In this document: positions 9,309 to 21,376 of the stretch, piece by piece | Numbering within the stretch: position 1 is the first letter of the stretch | Layout of the letters: each line of letters starts with the position of its first letter | NCBI RefSeq assembly: GCF_014647075.1 | Contig: NZ_BMOM01000002.1 | Coordinates: forward strand, 62,001-126,000 | Length of the DNA: 64,000 nucleotides | DNA from: Deinococcus aerophilus | GTDB taxonomy: Bacteria; Deinococcota; Deinococci; Deinococcales; Deinococcaceae | Direction: 5' to 3' | Translations under genes and position numbers: made by a program | The notes under the pieces: model-generated | What the model saw: the letters and a program-made list of their open reading frames with translations, nothing else | What the model was told of the DNA's origin: nothing | Database searches by the model: none

Positions 9309-10520
9309 TCAGCCCGGCTGCTTGATGCGGACCTTTTCCAGGGCCGACAGAACATCCTCGACCAGGTCGCCGGGTTCCTCGATGCCCACGCTGAGCCGCA
9401 CCAGTCCCGGCGTCACGCCCTGACGCAGCAGGGTTTCTTCCCCCAGCAGCGCGTGGGTGGTGCTTGCCGGGTGGCACGTCAGGCTCTCCACGTCTCCCAG
9501 GCTGACCGCCTGGGTGAACAGCTTCAGGCTGTTCAGGAAGGACATGGCAGCCTCCGACGTGCCCAGGTCCAGGCTCACCAGGCCGCCGAAGGCCCGCATC
9601 TGCCGCCGGGCCACCTCGTGGCCGGGATGGTCGCTCAGGCCCGGGTAGTACACCGCTTCCACAGCGGGGTGGCCCTTCAGGGCCTCTGCCAGCGCCTGCG
9701 CCCCGGCGCAGTGGGCGTCCATGCGCAGCGGCAGGGTCTTCATGCCGCGCAGGAACAGGTAGGCCTCGAACGGTCCCAGCGAGGCCCCCACGTGCCGCAG
9801 GCCCAGGCCGCGCAGTTCGCCCAGCAGCTCTGCCGAACCAGCAACAATGCCGCCGATGGCGTCGCCGTGCCCGCCAAGGTACTTGGTGGCGCTGTGCATC
9901 ACCAGATCGATGCCGTGTTCGGCCGGCCGGGTCAGGTAGGGCGTGCTGAAGGTGTTGTCAACCACCGTGAGCGCGCCCACTCCCTGTGCGGCGCAGGCCA
10001 CACGGGCCAGATCCAGAATGCCCAGCCGGGGATTGGTGGGGGTTTCCAACCACACCAGACGGGTCCGCGCCGACACCTTCGCCTCCAGATCCGTTTCGTC
10101 GAGGGCCTCATGAACCGTCACCCCGAACTTGTGGGCCACTTCCAGCAAGAAGCCCTCGGTGCCGCCGTACAGCGGCGCCAGGAACACCACCTCGTCGCCC
10201 GGCTTGAGCAACGTCAGGGCGATGGCCGAGACCGCTCCCATACCGCTGGCAAAGGCCACAGCGTCCTCAGTCCCTTCCAGGTCGGCCAGCTTTTCCTCGA
10301 AAGCGCGCACCGTGGGGTTCGTCAGACGCGAATAGAAATATCCGCTCTCCTCACCCGCGAACAACCGCTGCCCGCGTTCGGCGCTGCCGTAAGCGAAGGT
10401 GCTCGTGGCGTAGATGGGCGTGACGTGCGCGCCGGTCGTGGGGTCGGGGCTGTGACCGGCATGAACGGCGCGGGTCCGGAAGGCGCGTGCCGCGGCGCCA
10501 CGTTCTGAATTGGAAGTCAT
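9309..10520 (-). CDS. Cys/Met metabolism PLP enzyme (cystathionine gamma-synthase / O-acetylhomoserine sulfhydrylase type)
   Basis: 403 residues, typical length. Fold-type I PLP enzyme of trans-sulfuration: [31 protein letters not shown] (phosphate-binding), [26 protein letters not shown], and the PLP lysine K213 in [11 protein letters not shown]. The C-terminus has [18 protein letters not shown] and [10 protein letters not shown]. Synthase, sulfhydrylase, gamma-lyase and methionine gamma-lyase cannot be separated by eye. The gene stands alone; a TetR-operator-like palindrome lies 24 nt upstream of its ATG. Confidence 0.92.
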   Translation of the reverse strand: MTSNSERGAAARAFRTRAVHAGHSPDPTTGAHVTPIYATSTFAYGSAERGQRLFAGEESGYFYSRLTNPTVRAFEEKLADLEGTEDAVAFASGMGAVSAIALTLLKPGDEVVFLAPLYGGTEGFLLEVAHKFGVTVHEALDETDLEAKVSARTRLVWLETPTNPRLGILDLARVACAAQGVGALTVVDNTFSTPYLTRPAEHGIDLVMHSATKYLGGHGDAIGGIVAGSAELLGELRGLGLRHVGASLGPFEAYLFLRGMKTLPLRMDAHCAGAQALAEALKGHPAVEAVYYPGLSDHPGHEVARRQMRAFGGLVSLDLGTSEAAMSFLNSLKLFTQAVSLGDVESLTCHPASTTHALLGEETLLRQGVTPGLVRLSVGIEEPGDLVEDVLSALEKVRIKQPG

Positions 10521-10543
10521 GCCTGTAGTGTAAGGCGGCTCCC

Positions 10544-10557
10544 AACAAACGTTCGTT
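10544..10557 (-). promoter_or_regulatory. TetR-operator-like palindrome
   Basis: AACAAACGTTCGTT is symmetric around AACGTT with flanking AAC/GTT arms, and only one base pair breaks the symmetry. Such AACnnACGTTnGTT-like sites are typical of TetR-family repressors. It sits just upstream of the PLP enzyme start at 10520. No TetR gene is in the window. Confidence 0.35.
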
Positions 10558-10645
10558 CAAGCTGGACAGCCGGGCCAGGCCCCATGCCAGACAGCGCGGC
10601 CCGGCCAGCATGAACTGGCCGGGCGCGGCAGGGGGGCGGGGAACT

Positions 10646-11911
10646 TCAGTTCAGCTCGTACCAGTGGGTCGAGAGGGTGCTCAGGGTGCCGCTGACCTTG
10701 CCGGCCTGGAGCTTGAGTCCGGCGGGACGTCCGGCGAACAGGGGCTTCAGGGCCGTTCCGGACGGCAGATTCAGGGTGATGTTCTGCGCCGCCTTGTCGT
10801 TCAGGTTCAGGACCTGCAGGTACCGGTGGCCCTGGTAAGTCCACACGGTGGCCTTGACCCGTCCGCCGACGCCGGGCACCGCCACACTCTGACGCTCACC
10901 GTTGAGCAGCACCGGGGCGAGCAGCTTGACTTCCCGGGCCAGCTTGCGCAGTTCGCCGTTGAGCTGGGTGTACTTGGCCATGTCGTTGGTGGTGTCGAGG
11001 TAGGTGTAGTACAGGATGCCCTTGACCCCGGCGGCGAGCGCCTGATTGGTCATGCTGTTGAGTTCCTGGGCCGTGGGATACCGGCCGTTCTCCCAGCGGA
11101 AGCTCTGCAAGTTGGCGATGGGCAGGGTGCCCTTCTGGGCCGCCTCGCTCACCAGCTTCTGCATCACCGGGTACACCACGCTGATGGGATCTCCGCCGTC
11201 GATCGGGTAGGACTGGTTGCCCACCGCGTCGGCCCGGCCGAAGTAGTCGCTGTGGCTGTTGGCAAAGCTGATCGCCATGCTCGTGTAGGTCAGGTGATCT
11301 GGGTCGAGCGCCTTGGTCATGCGGTGGCGTTTTTCCAGTTCCTGCGGGGTGACGCGGTTGTTGCAGTCGTCCGCAATCATCCAGCCCAGGGTGGCCGGGT
11401 GGCTCTTGAGCGCCGCGATGGACGTGGCGTTGTAGTCCTCGACGATGACCTTCATGCCGCGGGCCTGGGCCGTGTCCAGCACCTTGGTAAAGCCGCCCAG
11501 GTCCATTTCCGGGTCGAACATGGTCATGTTCACGGTGTTGAAGCCCAGGTTGGCGATGGCATTCAGGTCACGCAGGCGCTTCTGGGCGTTGCCGGCCCAG
11601 GACACGTGGTAAAAGCCCATCGGGAACATCGCCTGGTTTCCGACCAGCAGCGTTCCATCGGGACGCACGGTGGTGCCGGTCCCACCGCCAGCCACGGTGC
11701 CGGGAGCGGCCAGCGCGGCCAGACGGTCGGCCGCGCTCTGGGCGACGCCCTCGGTGGCCAGTCCTTCCTCACCGGTCATTGCGGTGTCCGTGGCCTCGGG
11801 CATCCCGGCGGCGGGGGCCGTCATGGTGTCCGGCAGGCGGGGGGTGGTGTTCTGGGAGCAGGAGGCCAGCAGCAACGACAGGGCACAGGCCATAAAAACA
11901 CGGTTTTTCAT
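10646..11911 (-). CDS. Glycoside-hydrolase-like lipoprotein under riboswitch control
   Basis: 421 residues. Lipoprotein signal with lipobox LLASC near residue 18, then a disordered Ala/Thr-rich stretch of about 60 residues, then the same barrel plus beta-sandwich as the lipoprotein at 1328-2527: FPMGFYHVSW, GFNTVNMTMFDPEMD, HPATLGWMIADDCNNR (D181, D182 at the acid/base position), GNQSYPIDGGDP, GVKGILYYTYLDTT. It is probably an extracellular, membrane-anchored glycan hydrolase or glycan-binding protein. GAAGGA lies 8-13 nt before the ATG and directly abuts the end of a GEMM-I riboswitch. It lies next to sugar transferase and galE genes, which suggests a role in surface polysaccharide. Confidence 0.8.
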   Translation of the reverse strand: MKNRVFMACALSLLLASCSQNTTPRLPDTMTAPAAGMPEATDTAMTGEEGLATEGVAQSAADRLAALAAPGTVAGGGTGTTVRPDGTLLVGNQAMFPMGFYHVSWAGNAQKRLRDLNAIANLGFNTVNMTMFDPEMDLGGFTKVLDTAQARGMKVIVEDYNATSIAALKSHPATLGWMIADDCNNRVTPQELEKRHRMTKALDPDHLTYTSMAISFANSHSDYFGRADAVGNQSYPIDGGDPISVVYPVMQKLVSEAAQKGTLPIANLQSFRWENGRYPTAQELNSMTNQALAAGVKGILYYTYLDTTNDMAKYTQLNGELRKLAREVKLLAPVLLNGERQSVAVPGVGGRVKATVWTYQGHRYLQVLNLNDKAAQNITLNLPSGTALKPLFAGRPAGLKLQAGKVSGTLSTLSTHWYELN

Positions 11912-11921
11912 GTTGGACTTC

Positions 11922-12020
11922 CTTCGGAGACCCGGCTGACTTCTGTACCCCGCAAGGGGGCTGAAGTCCCGTGGCTTTGCGTCGCCCCTTCACAGGGGGT
12001 TTGCCTTTATCGAGAAGCGA
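11922..12020 (-). ncRNA. Cyclic di-GMP-I riboswitch (GEMM-I)
   Basis: Read on the minus strand, the 5' leader of the lipoprotein gene contains AAAGGCAAACC, then a CCCCU/AGGGG stem closed by a GUGA tetraloop, then GACGCAAAGCCACGGG. A second arm follows (ACUUC/GAAGU, topped by CCCC/GGGG), then CAGCCGGGU. These are the conserved GEMM-I joints in the correct order: GCAAACC, a GNRA tetraloop on P2, GACGCAAAGCC, the P3 arm and AGCCGGGU. The 3' edge runs straight into the Shine-Dalgarno sequence (GAAGGA). Part of it can pair with CUUC upstream of the aptamer, so translational control, plausibly off when c-di-GMP is bound, is inferred. Confidence 0.9.
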
Positions 12021-12294
12021 GGGGATGAGGGCGTCCGGTTCCGGTCACAGGAGCGGCCATGCGCTTGGGGTGCGGAACTTGAGACTCAGATTAAAGATTG
12101 TTTCTGACAGAAGTCGCACGTATTGGCCCGTTAATGTTCGCCGCCGTGCGCTGCAAAGTCAGGCCCACAAGACGTTTGGAACGGAGAAAACCTTCTTGAT
12201 CCAGTCGCGTGTCAGATTTAACCGCACACCCGTTTCTGCAGAACCGAGGAGGGCCTTCAGGCACTGGCCTTTATCTTCTGGACCAGGGAAACAC
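12021..12294 (-). promoter_or_regulatory. Non-coding leader/promoter region upstream of the riboswitch
   Basis: No convincing gene is seen. A possible minus-strand -10 box TAATCT (12088-12093) could start the riboswitch transcript about 60 nt before the aptamer; its -35 is poor. The rest is unassigned and more AT-rich than the neighbouring genes. Confidence 0.35.
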
Positions 12295-12334
12295 AAAAAA
12301 GATTTCAGTCCTCCTCCTAGAAGACTGAAATCTT
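12295..12334 (-). terminator. Rho-independent terminator of the sugar-transferase transcript
   Basis: On the minus strand a perfect 12-bp stem (12323-12334 with 12299-12310) and a 12-nt loop are followed by a run of six T. It begins 16 nt after the stop of the gene at 12351. This is the most classical intrinsic terminator in the window. Confidence 0.85.
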
Positions 12335-12350
12335 CAGAATCGCCCGGTAC

Positions 12351-13652
12351 CTACCGCGCGCCGAACCCGGTCAGGATGGTCTGGATGGTCTTGAAGACGA
12401 TGAGCAGGTCCAGCTGCAGTGACAGGTGCTTGACGTAATAGAAGTCATAGCGCAGTTTCTCGACCGTCTGACCTACGTCTGCCGCGTACCCCTGGTTGAC
12501 CTGTGCCCAGCCGGTAATGCCGGGCCGCACCCAGTGCCGCGTGGCGTACAGCGGAATGCTCTCCTCGAAATCCGCCGCGAACGCCCACTGCTCGGGCCGC
12601 GGGCCGATGATGCTCATGTCTCCGGTCAGGACGTTCCAGAACTGGGGCAGTTCATCCAGCCGGAACTTGCGCAGAAAGGCCCCCACCGGGGTCACGCGCA
12701 GGTCCCCGTGCTGGGCGAAGGCCGGGCCTGAGCGCTCGGAATCACGGGTCATGGTGCGGAACTTGACAATGCGGAAAGGAACTCCATCCTTACCGACCCG
12801 TTCCTGCCAGAACAGGATGGGCCGCCCGCTGTTGAACAGCACCACCAGCGCCACCAGGCCCATCAGCGGCAGCAGCACCGGCAGCAGCACGAGCGTCAGC
12901 GCCACGTCCAGGCCACGCTTGACGAGCATGTAGCTGGAATAGAAGGTCGTCTCGTCCAACCAGTCGCGGTGTACGAGGTCCAGGGAGACCTTGCCGCTGA
13001 GTTCCTCATCCAGCAGGTTCTTGGACCACACCGGCAGTTTGGTCACGCGGGCATGCTCGATCAGCCGCTGCTGGTCTGGCTGCAGGTAAACGTCGGTGTT
13101 CAGCAGAATGCCGTCCACCTGGGACAGGGTGCCCGGCTGGTGCGGCGAGATCAGGACATACCGCAGCCGGGGATGAAACAGCTGGGGGCCTGCGTTGTCG
13201 GGCACGGCCGGAGCGCCGGACAGGACGCCCAGGCACAGCGGCGGATCCATACGGTGAAGGAACCACAGCGCCACGGCAATCAGGATCAGCCAGACCGTGT
13301 GCAGCGAGAGCAGCAGCGGCAGCGCAGCTGTCCAGCCCAGAGCCATGAAGGTCAGGGCCGCGATGAAAAAGGCCCACACCGGAATGTACAGGCTGGCCTG
13401 CCGCCGCTGCAGCAGGGTCCGCTGAAAGTGAGAGCGGCTAAGCAGCCCGCTGAACACGCCGATGATCAGCCACACCCGCACCAGCCTCAACCGCTCGGCC
13501 CCTCCAATCTGGACAAAGCCCAACGCCCACCAGAACAGCACGCCCAAGAGCAGCAGGAGCCCCAGATCCACGGCGACGGCCAGCCAGTTGAGCCGGCGCC
13601 GCTCACGGGACGCCGAGCGAACGGGAGAGCTGAAATCCAGGATGGCCCGCAT
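12351..13652 (-). CDS. Polyprenyl-phosphate sugar-1-phosphate transferase (WcaJ/WbaP type)
   Basis: About 433 residues. Four or five hydrophobic segments occupy the first 290 residues. The catalytic bacterial sugar-transferase domain follows: ILFWQERVGKDG, FRIVKFRTM, FLRKFRLDELPQFWNVLTGD, MSIIGPRPE, RHWVRPGITGWAQV. The enzyme loads the first sugar 1-phosphate onto undecaprenyl phosphate to start a surface or exopolysaccharide unit at the inner membrane. The ATG at 13652 is preferred; a TTG two codons upstream (13658) is equally possible because neither has a clear Shine-Dalgarno sequence. Next to galE, it marks a polysaccharide locus. Confidence 0.92.
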   Translation of the reverse strand: MRAILDFSSPVRSASRERRRLNWLAVAVDLGLLLLLGVLFWWALGFVQIGGAERLRLVRVWLIIGVFSGLLSRSHFQRTLLQRRQASLYIPVWAFFIAALTFMALGWTAALPLLLSLHTVWLILIAVALWFLHRMDPPLCLGVLSGAPAVPDNAGPQLFHPRLRYVLISPHQPGTLSQVDGILLNTDVYLQPDQQRLIEHARVTKLPVWSKNLLDEELSGKVSLDLVHRDWLDETTFYSSYMLVKRGLDVALTLVLLPVLLPLMGLVALVVLFNSGRPILFWQERVGKDGVPFRIVKFRTMTRDSERSGPAFAQHGDLRVTPVGAFLRKFRLDELPQFWNVLTGDMSIIGPRPEQWAFAADFEESIPLYATRHWVRPGITGWAQVNQGYAADVGQTVEKLRYDFYYVKHLSLQLDLLIVFKTIQTILTGFGAR

Positions 13653-13793
13653 GCTCAACGGTGGACCTGCCCGAACATTCCGGCCATGAAGACCGGCGGG
13701 TGACCGATAGGAATGGTGGATCCGCTTCCAGGCATCAACATGGGGGCGAGGTGGGCCGGGCAGCCCAGCAGAGAACGGAAACGATCACGCCTT

Positions 13794-13822
13794 AACATAG
13801 GGTGCTCCGGGGTCCGTGTCAG
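13794..13822 (-). promoter_or_regulatory. Sigma-70-type promoter for the sugar-transferase gene
   Basis: Minus strand: -35 CTGACA (13822-13817), 17-nt spacer, -10 TATGTT (13799-13794). The transcript would have a leader of about 135 nt, in which I see no firm gene. Confidence 0.55.
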
Positions 13823-13842
13823 AACCCTGTATGACTGCCCGC

Positions 13843-14892
13843 TCATGCGGAGGGGGGCGCCGTGGAATCCAGCCGCTGCGCCCGGACTTCCTCCCAGGCC
13901 AGGGCCGTGGCGATGGCCTCGGACACCCCCAGCCGGGGAGACCACCCCAGGTACTGGCGTGCGCGCGTGATCTCAGCGCACGCTCCGGCACTGTCGCCGG
14001 GACGGCGGCCGGCTTCCCGGACCTGCACGGGCGTGGGTGACAGGGCCTGAAAGGCGTCAACGAGTTCGCGCACCGTGACTCCCCGTCCGGTGCCCACATT
14101 GATGGCGAGAAAGGGCGACGGCTCCCCGGTCGCGGCGGCCCGCGCAAAGGCCTCATCAAACTGCTCGACCGCCGCGACATGTGCGAGTGCCAGGTCCCAG
14201 ACGTGAATGTAATCGCGCAGCCCACTGCCATCCCGCGAGGGGTAATCCGTGCCGGTGATCTGAAACTCCGGCGCACGTCCGCGCGCCGCGGACATCAGCC
14301 GGCCCAGCACGTGCGACGGATCGGGGACGTACGGCCCGCTCCTGAGCTTGGGATCGCTGCCGATGGGATTGAAATAACGCAGGGCGATGGCCCGCAGACC
14401 GTTGGAGCGGTCCTCGCTCGCCCGGCACAGGTCCTCGAGCATCAGCTCGGTCATCCATTTGCTGCGGGCATAGGGACTCAGCGGGCGCAGCGGGCTGTCC
14501 TCGCTCACCACGAAATCCTCGGGGCTGTCGTAGATGGCGGCGCTGGAGCTGAAGATCACGCGGCCCGCCCCCAGTTCCAGCAGGGTCTCGAAAAGTTCCA
14601 GGCTGCCCACCACGTTCTGCCGGTAATACAGGGCAGGTTCCTGCACCGACTCGGAGACCACGATACGCGCGGCGAAGTGAATGGTCGCCCCGATGTCGGG
14701 ATGCTCGGCGAAGATGCGCCGGACCAGTGCGCCGTCCGCCATGTCCCCCCGGTAAAAAATGCGGCCCCGCGTGAAGACCTCCGGGCCGCTGACCAGTGAA
14801 TCCAGCACGACGGGCACGTGCCCGGCCTCCTCCAGCGCAGAGCAGGTGGTGCTGCCGATGTAACCGGCTCCACCGGTGACCAGGACTTTCAT
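13843..14892 (-). CDS. galE: UDP-glucose 4-epimerase
   Basis: 349 residues from the ATG at 14892; this start gives the exact family N-terminus MKVLVTGGAGYIGS with the Rossmann GxxGxxG. Other GalE features are FHFAA-like TIHFAARIVVSES, SSSAAIYDSPED, the catalytic YxxxK in SPYARSKWMTE, and ALRYFNPIGSDP. It interconverts UDP-glucose and UDP-galactose with bound NAD. A -10 box 6 nt before the ATG implies a leaderless mRNA. Its product UDP-galactose is the substrate of the mutase encoded at 36639-37772, which suggests galactofuranose in a surface glycan. Confidence 0.95.
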   Translation of the reverse strand: MKVLVTGGAGYIGSTTCSALEEAGHVPVVLDSLVSGPEVFTRGRIFYRGDMADGALVRRIFAEHPDIGATIHFAARIVVSESVQEPALYYRQNVVGSLELFETLLELGAGRVIFSSSAAIYDSPEDFVVSEDSPLRPLSPYARSKWMTELMLEDLCRASEDRSNGLRAIALRYFNPIGSDPKLRSGPYVPDPSHVLGRLMSAARGRAPEFQITGTDYPSRDGSGLRDYIHVWDLALAHVAAVEQFDEAFARAAATGEPSPFLAINVGTGRGVTVRELVDAFQALSPTPVQVREAGRRPGDSAGACAEITRARQYLGWSPRLGVSEAIATALAWEEVRAQRLDSTAPPSA

Positions 14893-14898
14893 TGGGAA

Positions 14899-14927
14899 AG
14901 CATACTGTCGGCCATAGGGGGTGTCGT
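14899..14927 (-). promoter_or_regulatory. galE promoter (leaderless)
   Basis: Minus strand: -35 ACGACA (14927-14922), 17-nt spacer, -10 TATGCT (14904-14899), 6 nt before the ATG at 14892. A G-quadruplex motif lies 2 nt upstream of the -35. Confidence 0.6.
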
Positions 14928-14929
14928 TA

Positions 14930-14953
14930 CCCCCAACCCCAACCCCCGCCCCC
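14930..14953 (-). other. G-quadruplex-forming motif
   Basis: On the minus strand four G-runs, G5-C-G5-TT-G4-TT-G5, are separated by loops of only 1-2 nt, an arrangement expected to fold very stably. It sits immediately upstream of the galE -35 element and on the non-template strand of galE. Confidence 0.75.
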
Positions 14954-15068
14954 GGCCCACCCCGGTTCCAGAAGGGGCCCTCAAGATCGCCTGAGCGGGA
15001 TACAGGCCAGGCCCTTCCCGGAACCGGGGTTTCGCGCTTGCTGTCGGGTTCCCCCCGGCCCGCCCGTC

Positions 15069-15097
15069 TTGTTCCCCTGACCGAAACTCCGTATGGT
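15069..15097 (+). promoter_or_regulatory. Candidate promoter of the liv operon
   Basis: -35-like TTGTTC (15069-15074), 17-nt spacer, -10 TATGGT (15092-15097). The -10 is 8 nt before the ATG of the small ORF at 15106. Confidence 0.45.
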
Positions 15098-15105
15098 GGC
15101 AGACA

Positions 15106-15157
15106 ATGACAATCAAGAGTGTGTTGGACAGGCCCGTACGGGCCACCTGGCGGCCAA

Positions 15158-15171
<14 letters not shown>
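15106..15171 (+). CDS. Possible 21-residue leader peptide overlapping livH
   Basis: An ATG lies 8 nt after a -10 box and opens a 21-codon ORF ([20 protein letters not shown] plus F). The ORF stops 11 nt inside livH, in a different frame. As livH itself lacks a good Shine-Dalgarno sequence, translation of this ORF could couple to livH. Whether it is translated is a guess from position only. Confidence 0.25.
15131..15144. promoter_or_regulatory. Perfect 14-bp palindrome before livH
   Basis: GGCCCGTACGGGCC is a perfect palindrome 13 nt upstream of the livH ATG. It could be an operator or an RNA hairpin masking initiation. Confidence 0.35.
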
Positions 15172-18752
<3,581 letters not shown>

Positions 18753-18804
18753 GCCAGCACGCTCCACCCAACGCCGAAGCTTGCCGTGCCGGCGCATACA
18801 CAGA

Positions 18805-18841
18805 GCAGCGGTCCACCGTCAACCCCACGGTGGGCCGCTGC
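18805..18841 (+). terminator. Terminator of the liv operon
   Basis: A 15-bp stem (18805-18819 with 18827-18841, one G-T pair) with a 7-nt loop, followed by a T/C-rich stretch. Confidence 0.75.
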
Positions 18842-19111
18842 CCGTCTTCTCCTTCTCAATGGACGGGCGGTGCCCCCCGCCACAGACGCACCCCACCCCG
18901 GACGGTTTTGTGTCCTTTTTGAGCTTCGCCTGCTGAAATCAGGCATTCCTGAAGAGCATCTGATCAGGAAGGGTTTTCTGTGCGCTTCCAATGAGGCCAA
19001 GCCCCACAGCAGCCCCCCGCTTTATAAAAGAAAATCAGTTTTCTACATGCTAAAACCCCTTTCCAGAGTTCAAGCACCGGTCGGCGTTCTCAGACCGGAA
19101 AGGATAATTCC
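18842..19111 (+). promoter_or_regulatory. Non-coding upstream region of the secreted-protein gene
   Basis: No gene is supported here. An AT-rich island at 19019-19060 (TTTATAAAAG, small AGAAAA/TTTTCT hairpin, TAAAAC) is the likely promoter area. AAAGGA precedes the ATG at 19112. Confidence 0.4.
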
Positions 19112-20038
19112 ATGACCAAAACAATGACCCGTCTTCTGACCCTGACCACCCTTCTGCTCGGCGCCGCGCACGCAGGAAGCGCCACCACCTCCGCCACCAG
19201 TACAGCCACCGCCTCAGCGAGTGCGGTGGGCACCGCCGCCAGCTCCAGCTCGCAGGTTAGCGTCAGCGCCGTGGTGCTGCTGGATGCCCAGGGCCGCGTG
19301 GTCGGTACGGCCAACAGCACCGGACAGTTCGTGTTCCAGGGCACCAGCCGCGCCGCGACCCGGGCGCAGGTCACCTTCCGCAACGGCATGAAGCGCACCT
19401 ACGACCTGTCGGGAAGCCTGCAGGCCCAGGCCACGGCCAGCCTGGACAGCGTGCTCGTCGCCGACGGCGGCCAGTCGCTGACCCTGACCCAGACCATCCG
19501 CACCGAGGTGCAGGCTCAGGCGACGGCCACCCGCGCCCTGTCGGGCAAGTCGGTGACCCTGCTGGGTGCCAACGGACAGGTGGTCGGCAGCTTCGACGCC
19601 AGCGGGCAGTGGAAGGGCAACGTCAGCGCCGCCCAGGCCACCTCCGTGCTCGTCACCCTCCAGAACGGCCAGCGCGCCACCTACAGCCTCACCCAGAACC
19701 TCGCCGTGGATGCCCGCAATACGGTCAGCCTCGATCGCCTGCAGGTCCGGGCCAACAACCGCAGCGAAGCCCTGATCAATGTCCTGCTGGGCGGCACGGC
19801 AAACGGCGCGGGCACCGGGACCGGAAGCGTCAGCACCTCCTCTTCCGCCGCAGGCAGCGCCAGCAGCGCGGGAACGGCGACCGGCGCGGGTGGAACCACC
19901 TCGGCTGGAGCTTCCGGGAGCGCAGGCGGCACGGCCTCCGGCTCGAGTGACCAGGGCGGCGCGGGCATCGGCGTCAGCGTGGGCGTCGGTGTGGGCGTCG
20001 GTGTCGGTGTGGGCGTGGGGATCGGCGGCGGCAAGTAA
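19112..20038 (+). CDS. Secreted Ala/Ser/Thr/Gly-rich protein with two internal repeats and a Gly-Val tail
   Basis: 308 residues, no family recognised. Signal peptide of about 21 residues ending in a short Ala-rich site (GAAHAG). After a Ser/Thr/Ala-rich stretch come two copies of a unit of about 65 residues: VVLLDAQGRVVGTANSTGQF...VTFRNGMKRTYDLSGSL and VTLLGANGQVVGSFDASGQW...VTLQNGQRATYSLTQNL, likely small beta-domains. A Ser/Gly/Ala linker of about 80 residues leads to a tail of alternating Gly-Val dipeptides ending GIGGGK. The composition suggests an exported surface or matrix protein. It lies between the liv operon and the binding-protein gene but nothing ties it to transport. Confidence 0.7.
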   Translation: MTKTMTRLLTLTTLLLGAAHAGSATTSATSTATASASAVGTAASSSSQVSVSAVVLLDAQGRVVGTANSTGQFVFQGTSRAATRAQVTFRNGMKRTYDLSGSLQAQATASLDSVLVADGGQSLTLTQTIRTEVQAQATATRALSGKSVTLLGANGQVVGSFDASGQWKGNVSAAQATSVLVTLQNGQRATYSLTQNLAVDARNTVSLDRLQVRANNRSEALINVLLGGTANGAGTGTGSVSTSSSAAGSASSAGTATGAGGTTSAGASGSAGGTASGSSDQGGAGIGVSVGVGVGVGVGVGVGIGGGK

Positions 20039-20075
20039 GCACCGGATGGATTTCAGCCGCTGACCACAACCCAAG

Positions 20076-20107
20076 GAAGGCCCCCCAGAAGAAACTGGGG
20101 GGCCTTC
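20076..20107. terminator. Bidirectional hairpin terminator
   Basis: A perfect 13-bp stem GAAGGCCCCCCAG/CTGGGGGGCCTTC with an AAGAAA loop, between converging genes; TCGTTT follows on the plus strand. Confidence 0.85.
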
Positions 20108-20130
20108 TCGTTTGGGGCCGCTCCTTCAAC

Positions 20131-21282
<1,152 letters not shown>

Positions 21283-21376
21283 GGTGAAACCTCCATAGGA
21301 TGACGGGGATACCGCTGGGTTGTGGGTGGGAGGATGCTAGCAGAACGCGGCGCAGCAGACCGTACCCCTGCGCCGC

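Noticed and set aside
13655..13797. 47-codon ORF (minus) upstream of the sugar-transferase gene
   Set aside because: Its ATG lies within the -10 box of the proposed promoter and it lacks a Shine-Dalgarno sequence; probably just leader RNA.
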